Shown: piece after piece, positions 53,075-63,679 of the stretch
How the letters are laid out: each line of letters opens with the position of its first letter
Numbering within the stretch: the stretch's first letter is position 1
Assembly (NCBI GenBank): GCA_020796225.1
Contig: CM036767.1
Location: 14,102,927-14,166,926, forward strand
DNA from: Arion vulgaris
Lineage: Eukaryota; Mollusca; Gastropoda; Stylommatophora; Arionidae
DNA length: 64,000 nt
Direction: 5' to 3'
Program-made: the position numbers and the translations under genes
Notes under the pieces: generated by a model
What the model was told of the DNA's origin: nothing
Database searches by the model: none
Seen by the model: the letters and a program-made list of their open reading frames with translations, nothing else

Positions 53075-53795
53075 GGTAATGAGAAGTGAGTGTAATTGTA
53101 AGGGGAAAGGAGGGCAATGATGGTTGTGAGAGTAATGGTGGTGGTGGTGAGAGTAATGATGGGGTGAGAGTAATGGTGGGGGTGAGAGTAATGGTGGTGG
53201 TGGTGAGAGTAATGATGGGGTAGAGAGTAATGATGGGGTGAGAGTAATGATGGGGTGATAGTAATGATGGTGGTGAGAGTAATGATGGGGGTGAGAGTAA
53301 TGATTGGGGTGATCGTAATGATGGGGGTGAGAGTAATGATGGTGGTGGTGAGAGTAATGATGGTGGTGAGAGTAATGATGGGGTGTGAGTAATGATGGGG
53401 GAGAGTAATGGTGGGGTGAGAGTAATGATGGGGTGAGAGTAATGATGGGGGTGAGAGTAATGGTGGTGGTGGTGAGAGTAATGGTGGTGGTGGTGGTGAG
53501 AGTAATGGTGGTGGTGGTGAGAGTAATGGTGGTGGTGGTGAGAGTAATGGTGGTGGTGGTGAGAGTAATGATGGTGGTGGTGGAGTAATGATGGTGGTGA
53601 GAGTAATGGTGGGGTGAGAGTAATGATGGTGATGGTGGTGGTGAGAGTAATGGTGGTGGTGGTGAGAGTAATGATGGTGGTGGTGAGAGTAATGGTGGTG
53701 AGAGTAATGATGGTGGTGCTGAGAGTAATGATGGTGGTGAGAGTAATGATGGTGGTGGTGAGAGTAATGGTGGTGTAGAGTAATGGTGGTGAGCC
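53075..53795. repeat. TGG-rich array with GAGAGTAATG
   Basis: Irregular 15-24-bp units of GGTGAGAGTAATGATGGTGG type. The minus strand is C/A rich and stop-poor, giving a false His/Ser/Pro protein. G-runs could form G-quadruplexes. Confidence 0.93.
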
Positions 53796-53978
53796 AGTTA
53801 GTGCGAGCTTGTGGCACTATGGGTGCGTGTACGCAGGTGCTGTCTGTGCGCTGCATGTATGTGCTGTGTGTGTGGTGTTGTTTTGTGCTGTGTGTGTGTT
53901 TTATGTGTAGTGTATGTATATATACAGAGTGAAGCAAAATTACAATATACATGTTTTTCTTCTTCTTCGTTGTTAATC

Positions 53979-55442
53979 CCTAGAGATGCATAGATCCGCA
54001 ACCCAGGCTTTCCAATCCCTCCTAGAGATGCATAGATCCTCAACCCAGGCTTTCCAATCCCTCCTAGAGATGTATAGATCCGCAACCCAGGCTTTCCAAT
54101 CCCTCCTAGAGATGCATAGATCCAGACCCAGGCTTTCCAATCCCTCCTAGAGATGCATAGATCCTCAACCCAGGCTTTCCAATCCCTCCTAGAGATGCAT
54201 AGATCCTCAACCCAGGCTTTCCAATCCCTCCTAGAGATGCATAGATCCTCAACCCAGGCTTTCCAATCCCTCCTAGAGATGCATACATCTGCAACCCAGG
54301 CTTCCCAAGCCCTCCTAGAGATGCATAGATCCTCAACCCAGGCTTTCCAATCCCTCCTAGAGATGCATAGATCCTCAACCCAGGCTTTCAATCCTCCTAG
54401 AGATGCATAGATCCTCAACCCAGGCTTTCCAATCCCTCCTAGAGATGCATAGATCCTCAACCCAGGCTTTCCAATCCCTCCTAGAGATGCATAGATCCTC
54501 AACCCAGGCTTTCCAATCCCTCCTAGAGATGCATAGATCCTCAACCCAGGCTTTCCAATCCCTCCTAGAGATGCATAGATCCTCAACCCAGGCTTTCCAA
54601 TCCCTCCTAGATATGTATAGATCCTCAACCCAGGCTTTCCAATCCCTCCTAGATATGTATAGATCCTCAACCCAGGCTTTCCAATCCCTCCTAGATATGT
54701 ATAGATCCTCAACCCAGGCTTTCCAATCCCTCCTAGATATGTATAGATCCTCAACCCAGGCTTTCCAATCCCTCCTAGATATGTATAGATCCTCAACCCA
54801 GGCTTTCCAATCCCTCCTAGATATGTATAGATCCTCAACCCAGGCTTTCCAATCCCTCCTAGATATGTATAGATCCGCAACCCATGCTTTCCAATCCCTC
54901 CTAGATATGTATAGATCCGCAACCCAGGCTTTCCAATCCCTCCTAGATATGTATAGATTCTCAACCAAGGCTTTCCAATCCCTCCTAGATATGTATAGAT
55001 CCTCAACCCAGGCTTTCCAATCCCTCCTAGATATGTATAGATCCGCAACCCAGGCTTTCCAATCCCTCCTAGATATGTATAGATCCGCAACCCAGGCTTT
55101 CCAATCCCTCCTAGAGATGTATAGATCCGCAACCCAGGCTTTCCAATCCCTCCTAGAGATGTATAGATCCCAACCCAGGCTTCCAATCCCTCCTAGAGAT
55201 GCATAGATCCGCAACCCAGGCTTTCCAATCCCTCCTAGAGATGCATAGATCCTCAACCCAGGCTTTCCAATCCCTCCTAGAGATGCATAGATCCTCAACC
55301 CAGGCTTTCCAATCCCTCCTAGAGATGCATAGATCCGCAACCCAGGCTTTTCAATCCGTCCTAGAGATGCATAGATCCGCAACCCAGGCTTCCCAAGCCC
55401 TCCTAGAGATACATAGATTCGCAACCCAGGCTTCCCAAGCCA
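53979..55442 (-). repeat. 42-bp array inside LINE-V, about 34 copies
   Basis: The unit, seen on the plus strand, is CCCTCCTAGAGATGCATAGA followed by TCCTCAACCCAGGCTTTCCA and AT. On the minus strand it codes WKAWVEDLCISRRD, 14 residues. The flank on the right codes the LINE end before it, so the array lies at the last codons of a LINE. A block at about 54607-55100 uses GATATGTATAG where the outer units have GAGATGCATAG. The 267-, 374- and 462-residue frames here are not genes. Confidence 0.95.
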
Positions 55443-55640
55443 TCCTATCCAATGCCACTCTTTTCCAGATCTCTCCACTCTCTTTTGATTTTCTTGCATT
55501 TCGTCTCCAACTCCTGCTTCCAGGTGTTCCTGTGTCTTCCCTTACCTTTGAGAGCTCCTACTTCTTCGTTGGGTGGAGAGCTATGAATTTTCTCGGTTTC
55601 TGTACCTATCTCGTGTTTTTTTACGGAGTGTGGTAGCTAG
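55443..55640 (-). mobile_element. LINE-V C-terminal coding region
   Basis: The minus strand reads RNTWKQELETKCKKIKREWR upstream of the 42-bp array, the same pattern as TWRRELETDIKKVGKTFKEL at 59810-59990. Confidence 0.65.
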
Positions 55641-55740
55641 CCCAACTTCAACCTCCATAGTCGCCACTTACAACATTCGTGGCAGGTAACAGTGGTTATA
55701 CTCTTTACACCCCTAATTTTGTTCCCAGTAACGATTCGGA
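55641..55740 (-). mobile_element. SINE-B head, truncated
   Basis: Reverse head with CTGCCACGAATGTTGTAAGT and GTTACTGGGAAC. 55741-56349 is unassigned apart from a (CT)n run (56143-56173). Confidence 0.6.
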
Positions 55741-56140
55741 CGAAGAATATAGTTATAATTGTAAATAATCATACATTTTCTAAATATTCTTTCGTAATAA
55801 AATTATGTACACAATCTAATAAAAAAAATGTATGAAGAAAAGCAATTGTGGTTTTGTGTTTGTTAGAATGTCTGTTATAGCTACATAATATCCCTACGCG
55901 ATATCGTTTCCCTCTCACATTTCAAACCCCAGTTAGGGCATAGGCCGTCAACTATCTCATGTCTATTCATGGTTAGTTGGATTTTGTAGCTAAAGGTTCT
56001 TTACGAGATGGGGTAGCCAGCCCTCAACCTTTGGAATATATTTGGGAAATAATCCTTCGGGAGCTGGCATTTAAAGTAATGAAATTTTCTGAGTAAAGAA
56101 CGTTCTGGGCTAATTTTATTGCACAGGTGGTTTTTAGTCT

Positions 56141-56177
<37 letters not shown>

Positions 56178-56349
56178 CTGGCATTATATTATTGTGACTT
56201 TGGAAAAAAAAACTGACAGTGTTAATGCTGTCGTGAAGTGCTCTATCGTTGATGCGTTTAGGTAGGGGAGAGGTACTGAACTAGTAGGGGGGATGGTTAG
56301 ATATATTTTATCCCATCTTCTGACATCCTATGCAAACACTCTTAACAAC

Positions 56350-56497
56350 GTCGCCGTCTCCACGTTTCGTAGCGGTTGACTGGTGACTATCTTGTGTGGG
56401 GTTCATTCGGTCAGAACAGATTCAGATTTGGTGTTCGGCACCGACCAAGGCGATATGGCAAGCCGAAGAGTAATGCCTGCGCTGATCTGAAAAAATT
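56350..56497 (+). mobile_element. SINE-A, strongly decayed
   Basis: TTCGTAGCGGTTGACTGGTG, GGTGTTCGGCACCGACC and CAAGCCGAAGAG are recognisable, with many deletions. Confidence 0.6.
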
Positions 56498-56679
56498 CCA
56501 AACGTATGGACTTTGTCTTTTGAATGACCGCAACTAGGCAAGAAATAAATGACCGCTTGTAAAGTTGACAAAAGTCATATATATATTTCTAAAACCCTTA
56601 CCCGCCTAGCTGTTATAATACTCGAAGAGGTTTTTAAGATGACGAAAATCCAGTATACTGTCTAATTCATAGATTATCA

Positions 56680-56765
56680 AACTTTTTCGGCCCACCGCCC
56701 ACTTTGCAGGACATAAACTTTGTAACGCTCATCACCCCATTATAACAGTTTATCAACGTCACCTC

Positions 56766-56806
<41 letters not shown>

Positions 56807-57095
56807 TATACACATGCTCTATTTTCACTTTGGCATTAAAAATTGATATATATTTCTGTCATACATGGTCAATTTCAAATGATTATATACATGAAATAGA
56901 AAATTGATGAACAAATGTATCGTGTAAGATGGGCAGAAGATGAATTAAAATGCAGAATTAAAATTTATAATGATTATTCAATCGCAAAATCACGAAAAAA
57001 CTCCCCAAATGCTTCTAAACCCGCTATCGCCCCCAAAGGCTTCAGTGCCCCTGGTGAGGATGACCTCACTTTGGGAAACGCTGGTCTAATCTACT
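56680..57095. mobile_element. hAT-like MITE
   Basis: One end CAAACTTTTTCGGCCCACCG, the other CACTTTGGGAAACGCTGGTC. CAGCGTTTCCCAAA-type ends are known from hAT elements. A (TA)n run (56768-56810) lies inside. An end-to-end deletion product is at 37290. Confidence 0.55.
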
Positions 57096-57930
57096 ATATA
57101 TATATAAATGAATGTTTGTCTGTTTGTTTGTGACCTATCGACTCGGAAACTACTGAACAGATTTAGCTGAAATTTACAGGATATGTTTGTTTTGATGTCG
57201 GGATGCTACCTATCATAGTTTGAAATAGGTAACGCTGAAACTTTTCGAAAAAATCTAAAAAATCGAAAACATTCTAATTTCATCGAGAGTTTCTAAGTTT
57301 GTTTACAATTTGCTATAACGTTTCCGAAGTCTACGGTATACACATTAATATATACACAAGAATTCGATGACGTTGTTTTAAAACTATGGAAACCTCGATC
57401 TCTTTCATAGCATAAAATAATCGTTTCAAGGCAATTTTACAAACAAGTTGAAGTTAAAATACGCAATCCAGGTTTGTTTCTTCATAGGATTTCTACTCAT
57501 TTCGAATCATGTAAAGAAATATCAATTCGACCCGACATTTGTAATGAGCAGTATGTAAACTGGGACGCGACATAAATAGCAATGAAGCAGTATATCAACT
57601 GGGACGCGACATTAGTAGCAATGAAGCAGTATATCAACTGGGACGCGACATTAGTAGCAATGAAGCAGTATGTCAACTGGGACGCGACATTAGTAGCAAT
57701 GAAGCAGTATATCAACTGGGACGCGACATTAGTAGCAATGAAGCAGTATGTCAACTGGGACGCGACATTAGTAGCAATGAAGCAGTATATCAACTGGGAC
57801 GCGACATTAGTAGCAATGAAGCAGTATGTCAACTGGGACGCGACATTAGTAGCAATGAAGCAGTATATCGACTGGGGCGTAATTCAATTTTTTGTTGGAG
57901 GCGTAGCAACGCGCACAGGGTACAGCTAAT
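57096..57930 (+). mobile_element. Possible Helitron-like non-autonomous element
   Basis: Starts with GAATGTTTGTCTGTTTGTTT and CTCGGAAACTACTGAACAG and ends GCGCACAGGGTACAGCTAAT. I remember similar starts and ends from widespread invertebrate repeats, some of them Helitron-related, but the class is uncertain. It contains the 39-bp array. Confidence 0.35.
57545..57868. repeat. 39-bp minisatellite, 8 copies
   Basis: The unit is ATGAAGCAGTATATCAACTG followed by GGACGCGACATTAGTAGCA. ATATC and ATGTC versions alternate in the second half, hinting at a 78-bp higher-order unit. Stop-free because 39 is a multiple of three. Confidence 0.95.
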
Positions 57931-58089
57931 TCAATATAAATTGCAACATAAATGCGTCTTGATGTAAACAAAAATGTGTGGAGTGAAAGAGTTAAAATAT
58001 GACTTCCTCCAAATATTAGTAGTAACAGATTACTATAGTAGATTCGGGTAAGTAAATATTTGTAGGTATGTGGGTGGAATGCAGAATTA

Positions 58090-58315
58090 CCCTGTTGGTG
58101 GTATTTGTGTGTCCCCCAACAGTACACGACGGGGGGTGTGGTTAACATCACGTCAATCGTCATTACTTCTAGGTGTTTATCTGGTATCCAACTGAGGTTG
58201 ACTCAACCTTAGAGTCAGTGTGCGCATAAAAACTAAATTCCACTCCAACTGTGGAAACTGATCCTTGGACCACACACCTACGATGCAAGTGCACTAACCA
58301 CTACGTTATTACGTG
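58090..58315 (-). mobile_element. SINE-D, diverged
   Basis: The minus strand begins ACGTAATAACGTAGTGGTTA. It retains GATGTTAACCACACC and the CCTCAGTTGGATACCAGATA block. Confidence 0.72.
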
Positions 58316-58424
58316 TCAGGGAAATGGGATAATAACACACAGAAATGTAATCATCATTGTAGATTAACTCATACATACAACAAGCCGACAGACAAATTGT
58401 TCCAACGCAAGATCCATTTGACAC

Positions 58425-58570
58425 AATGTGTTATGTTATGTATGTTATGTTATGCGATCAACGTCATGGCACATTGGGCATTCCCATGCGTGCTCTGTCC
58501 TCCGCTGCAGCAGCCACCCCAAAGTAAATTTGCTCACCATACCCATGAGAAGTTGATTAGTAAAATTCTC
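58425..58570 (-). mobile_element. LINE-G 3' end
   Basis: The minus strand codes TNQLLMGMVSKFTLGWLLQR and TEHAWECPMCHDVDRIT, then ATAACATAACATACATAAC. Confidence 0.78.
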
Positions 58571-58619
58571 TCTCTACAACGAAGACGACACTGTCTAGTA
58601 TCCCTAATTCTCAGACTCG

Positions 58620-58890
58620 TTCCAATGTGAGACTCGCCCATATAACCTGCTGCCTTGCAGATCGGCTGGGGATAGCCAAAGGCTACGGGAGCGAACCAGT
58701 AAACGCTGGCTGAAACCGGACACATCGCCGAAGTATAAGCACCAGAGCTCCAAATGGTGCTGAATGATGTGATGTAAAAAAAAACCCACATCAATGCTAA
58801 TGCTGCATGAATCAGATTTCCACCAGAATGAGATTTATGGGGAAATCTGGTGCACCAGTCTAAGCGATGATCGCGAAGAAGAAGAAGACT
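58620..58890 (+). mobile_element. SINE-B4 tail
   Basis: AACGCTGGCTGAAACCGGAC to GATGATCGCGAAGAAGAAGA. The head is replaced by unrelated bases. 58891-59404 holds no clear feature. Confidence 0.75.
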
Positions 58891-59404
58891 CCCCCATATC
58901 ACATAATGGAGAGCATACCGCATTGATAACATCGACTCTGTCTATACTTCTGCCCGCTTGAGCCGGGGAATTGTTTTCAAGAAAGTCAGCACACTCGTTA
59001 CCCTGTTGCTACACACTATGTGCGTATAGTATTACTACATTGTAGAATGAAGCAGGTGAATTTGCAAAATAGAGCTTTTAAACTTTGCACATTCTAATAC
59101 ATAAAATTGTGCTCTATTGTTTAATTAGTTTTAGTTTTTTTAATTTAGTCGTCGGATCATCATCACTGCACGTCGAACCATTTAGTCCATAAGTGCTCCG
59201 ATCTCCCCCCGAGTATTTCTCTTAGTGTGTGGCGACTAACGGCACCGGTTCTTTGTTGGTTTACTATTCTTCTTTGACTACCAGAATAGCATTCTTGTCT
59301 AGCTACACCACACTTGACTTGGAATTCTTGCAGTCTGGTTAGTGTTGTAGATTAACCACTATTACATGAATCATGTACATGTCCTCTCTCTCTTAGGGAA
59401 TTTA

Positions 59405-59650
59405 TAATATCAGCCTGGTCCATTGCTCGCCCGCTTTGTACAGCAGCCATACCTGCAAGTATCCGCATGTTCATTCCTTTACACCTGCATGCGCTGGCAC
59501 AAAAATAAAACTGATCTTTGTCAGCTTAGACCTCCGCAGCGACTCCATCCAATGTCTCCTAGTCCATCCTGTTTCAATCTTCCTGAGCATACTCATTGAG
59601 TCACTGAGAAAACATGCATGGATAAAAGTCTGTGATTCCAGCCAGACCAT
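59405..59650 (-). mobile_element. LINE-G RNase H domain
   Basis: Minus strand: DSMSMLRKIETGWTRRHWME, SLRRSKLTKISFIFVPAHAG and AAVQSGRAMDQADIINSLRE. The D at the start and HAG are RNase H landmarks. The GNERADRLAG block has decayed. Confidence 0.7.
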
Positions 59651-59809
59651 CGCTTTAGTAACCTAGTATTTAATATAAGCAGACAATAATAGATTTTGGT
59701 AGTGTACCAATCATCATTTCCTGGTAAAAAACCGAACGTAGAAACTTAATTTAGCGTCCGTGTATTAAGAATTAAGCAGTAGTGAGCTCGATCCCAACCC
59801 CAGGATCTT

Positions 59810-59990
59810 CTTCTTCACCTTTCAACTCCCAGCAGAGCACAGGTCTTCAACAAACTTCTTCCAGCTCTTAATCTCTTCGGCCATCCCTTCCAATTCTTTG
59901 AATGTTTTACCTACCTTTTTAATATCAGTCTCCAACTCTCTTCTCCAGGTATTTCTAAACCTTCTACTACTTCTCTTTCATTTGGGTTCC
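59810..59990 (-). mobile_element. LINE-V C-terminus, single copy
   Basis: Minus strand: FRNTWRRELETDIKKVGKTF, KELEGMAEEIKSWKKFVEDL, CSAGS, then a GAAGAAGAAG tail. SWKKFVEDLCSAG is the unamplified form of the 14-residue unit at 53979-55442. Confidence 0.72.
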
Positions 59991-60105
59991 AAAACAGTGC
60001 CTGTCTTGCAATGCTTCCGGTTGGTCTTCTCAATGTGTGTCCTATCCATCATCAACGCCTCTTCCTTATAGAATATTAAAATTCAATATTACGGTTCCAT
60101 AAACT

Positions 60106-60270
60106 CAGTGGCGGCTCGTGATCATTTTTGTTGGTGGCCCAGTCATAAATTTTCGGAAAAATCATGGTTTTGTGTTAGGTTATATTTTAATTTATAAAAT
60201 AATAAATACACATTTCACATTATTTTTGGTAGAGCCCGGCTTCACTGTTCCTAATGACGAGCCGCCACTG
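60106..60270. mobile_element. hAT-type MITE with perfect 8-bp duplication
   Basis: CATAAACT at 60098-60105 and 60271-60278. Confidence 0.94.
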
Positions 60271-60384
60271 CATAAACTCATGATAGATTTTAGAATAAGA
60301 CTAATATTATGTTGTATCCATGGATAGGATATGCGATACACAGAGGCTAACTCTCTCACGAAAATTACATATAGATAGATATCA

Positions 60385-60760
60385 GAAGGAAAGGAAAACG
60401 TGAATATATCAATCAAAACGACCTGGAGGAGAACATTAGAACAAGAACTGAAAGAAATGAATCATATCTGGAACCAGTGGCGGCTTGTCATTAAGGGCTA
60501 GTGGGGGCGGGCCCCACCGAAAATAAGGTGTGACGTATTTATTATTTTATACATTAAAATATATCCTAACCGAAACCATGATTCTTCCGAAAATTTCTGT
60601 CTGGCCCCACCAACAAAAATGATCACGAGCCGCCACTGTCTGGGACACAATAAAAAGGATCGCCAAGAATAGAGAAGAATGGCGTGCGTTTATTGCTGCC
60701 CTAAGCGACAGAGTCGTCACAGACTAGAAAAGAGAGAGAAGAAGAGAGAGAGAGAGAGAG
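60385..60760 (+). mobile_element. LINE C-terminus split by a MITE
   Basis: NISIKTTWRRTLEQELKEMN before the MITE and WDTIKRIAKNREEWRAFIAA after it form one LINE end, followed by a GA-rich tail. Related in pattern to LINE-V and Q. 60761-61024 is unassigned. Confidence 0.75.
60475..60638. mobile_element. hAT-type MITE nested in a LINE
   Basis: Flanked by TCTGGAAC and TCTGGGAC (7 of 8). Confidence 0.92.
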
Positions 60761-61024
60761 AAATTTCACAATGAGTTGAATAGGACATTACAGCAACAGA
60801 TGCAGAACATTCATCACTAACAAGTTTATAAGCATCAGCTAATTTAATCTATGTAAAATTGGGAGGAACAGATGAACGTTCAACTCGTCCCTTGCACAAA
60901 CATTTGACATTTCGCCAATATGATATAATAGGTACAACCTTTATTACTAACTGTTATCATCATCATCATCATCAAAATGTCAAGTACCCATTGCACAATA
61001 TACTATCTGTCTTTTAGATATTCC

Positions 61025-61275
61025 AATCGCCCGAGTGGTTACCGGGGCCCAAATTTGGGGTGTAAAGAATAGAACCACTGATACCTGCCCCGCATGTCGT
61101 AAGAGGTGACTAAGGAGGTTTGGCTGAAATCGATGCATGTCTCCCAAACGTGTAGAAGTTTATGCGTTTAGGAGCCTACCAAACCAATGTGCAACGTATA
61201 CACGTTCTTGGCAAAGATCAAACATATCACAAAGAGTGATTAAAATTGTTCGTGAAAGTACGAACGCAAAGAAGA
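61025..61275 (+). mobile_element. SINE-B2
   Basis: CGCCCGAGTGGTTACCGGGG head, B2 tail with TATGCGTTTAGGAGCCTACC and the end ACGAACGCAAAGAAG. ATATTCCAATC occurs before 61028 and again after 61275 (GATATTCCAATC), a likely target duplication of about 11 bp. Confidence 0.9.
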
Positions 61276-61374
61276 TATTCCAATCTTTCATCTCTATTAC
61301 TTTACTCGCATTATTCAACAATTTTTCCTTACTATATTGTTACACCGTATTGTTACACCGTATTGTTACACCGT

Positions 61375-62490
61375 ATTGATAAGGAAACCCTTTGGAAATT
61401 GATGAGACATTATGGGATCCACAGAAAATTATTAACCTAATAAGAACAACATATAATGCGATGTACGAAAATCAACAAATCTGATGTGGTCAGACCGGAT
61501 CAAATCAGATCTGGAGAAAATCGTTTGGGTGGCTGCGGTAATACTGAGCAAATAGGCGATGGAACAAAGACAGGTATAGGCAGTATTACATAAGTAGTGA
61601 AAAATTAATTATAAAATATGAAAACAAACAAAACTCAAAGTTTCGGTACTAGACCTTTATCAAGAACAGATATGTAAACACAACTTAATTAACTAAAACA
61701 TAATACTAACTAATGATGGGAAGCAAAAGATACTGGCATACAAACCTGCTCCAAAAGTACTTGTCTCTTGGTCGGTATCTCATGAATGATAGAATTGACA
61801 TGAAATAGTAAGACTTAAATTTCCGGTTGGCTGGTCAATCAGAATAGGTCAGTGGCAGGTTACGTAAGATATTGTGTGTACAGGTGGGAACAAAGACCAC
61901 ACTCGTGAAGGTAAACTAACAGGCACTTTTGAAATAGAAACAGGAGTGCGACAGGGATGTCTTCTATCACCTTTGTTGTTCTTACTGACAATAGACTGGA
62001 TTATGAAGACCACAGTAACTAACACCAGAAACGAAATTCAATGCACACTGACAGAGCAACTAGAAGATCTAGACTTCGCTGTTGATATAGCCCTTCTGTC
62101 ACATACACGAAATCAGATGCAGGATAAGCTAAACACATTGAATCAAATGTCACAACAACTAAGGCTAAACATTCATAAGGGAAAGACAAAGATAATGAGA
62201 ATTAACCAAGCAAATGACAATTCGTTCTCCTGGGAAATCCACTTCAAGAGGTAGAATCATACACATATTTGGGCAGCAAGGTAGACAAAGTGGCTAGAAC
62301 AGATAGAGATGCCAAAATAAGAATACAGAAGGCAAGAGGAGCTTCATTGCACTGGGAAACATATGGAAGTCTAAAGAAATCAAATATAGAACAAAAATTC
62401 GGATATTTAACTCTAATGTTAAAGCAGTTCTACTGTATGGGTCAGAAACATGGAGAACTACTAAATCAATAACGCATAAATTGCAAAAAT
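61375..62490 (+). mobile_element. LINE-Q with mutated catalytic motif
   Basis: DKETLWKLMRHYGIHRKLL (RT) at 61375, an interruption of about 61490-61865, then ETGVRQGCLLSPLLFLLTID and LEDLDFAVDIALLSHTRN, where the catalytic FADD reads FAVD. The end of the copy lacks the C-terminus. The interruption holds AGTTTCGGTACTAGACCTTT, a distant Penelope-type terminus. Confidence 0.85.
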
Positions 62491-63159
62491 TTATCATTAT
62501 GCATCAGGATTACACACAGATTAATACAACATTCTTATCATGACTACATCGAGATCAACACAAAGTCCTTCCGAGGACTATAAACACAAACCAGAATCTA
62601 AGAAACACAATACGTAATAAATAGTCGTTTTCAGGACTAGTCCCATGGCCACGCCAAGAAAAATAGTCAATACGCTCTAATATAACCAAGAAAATGTAAA
62701 TGTCTTAGGTTGAAAAGGCGTGCCTGTGCCTAATAGAGGTTTAGTTCACAACCTAACAAATAAACAAATAACAATGGGACCAATCTGATTTTTATTAAAT
62801 ATTTTTTTATTAGGTGGCTTTTTGGGAAAATGTCATACCTTCAGACTGGCTTGTTAAGTGACTTGCCGCATTGTAATAGTTAATGCTTCAAATTACATCG
62901 ACGCAGATGTAATCAGAGCAATTTTAAAGCAACATTATCTGATAATTAAGGTGTAGGAAAGCACTTTCTGAATCTACCCTACATTGTGCTTACATTAACC
63001 CCTACATTGTGGGCATTTATAACAGTACTCTGTGTTGTTATACAGTTACATCAGTAAGTTGTCAGAGCTTCAAACTTGTCAATTGCTTATTAGCAACCTA
63101 TATGTGATATTTCTACAGAGAGACTCGACCAGTAAGGTTTGTATGCATTATTGTTTGTT
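62491..63159. other. Unassigned spacer
   Basis: No repeat family or coding frame was recognised. Confidence 0.4.
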
Positions 63160-63600
63160 ATTTGTGTAAACCAGAAGAGAAACCCCAGTAGATAGATACA
63201 GCAACCAAAACAGAACAGGAGTTGTTAGTGTAAAGTCTAAACCGTAGCCTCCGATAACTATACGGCCAGCTGGTTCAGGTAAAAGTTCTAGAAATAAGAC
63301 AAAGACCGTGACGTGACCTCGAATTCCAGTGTTGTTGTTTAAAGACGAATTCATTTTAAAATCAACACAACATTCTAGGTCAATGTTATATTATGTAACA
63401 AGTTTAGGAATTTCAGTATTATTAATATTTTTCATCAATAAATAACCAAGTACTCAGAGAATTGAATAAAATTGAAAAAAAAGTTTGCAGTGTTCTATCA
63501 AACATATACAAAAATCAGCCCCCAACACAAAATTAGGTCAGTGTTTCTCCGGTCAGTTATGTGGCCCAATATTGGTGTTGGCCGTAGTCTAAACACACTT
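63160..63600. repeat. Dispersed repeat family G, copy 2
   Basis: Partner of 18958-19400, sharing GTGACCTCGAATTCCAGT-type and GACGAATTCATTTTAAAATC blocks in the same orientation. Confidence 0.6.
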
Positions 63601-63679
63601 TAATAAATGCTTAGGAGAAGATCGGATCAATTATGGGCATGTCCGTGGCGATGAAGATGATCCTGCTTAGGAGGTTATT

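Noticed and set aside
52897..53952. 351-codon His/Ser/Thr/Pro-rich frame
   Set aside because: Product of the TGG-rich array and flanking SINE; no domain and no splice or start context.
53798..55499. Very long open frames (up to 462 codons) of 14-residue repeats on both strands
   Set aside because: They follow from a 42-bp period without stops; both strands and several frames are open at once and the sequence is a LINE-derived minisatellite.
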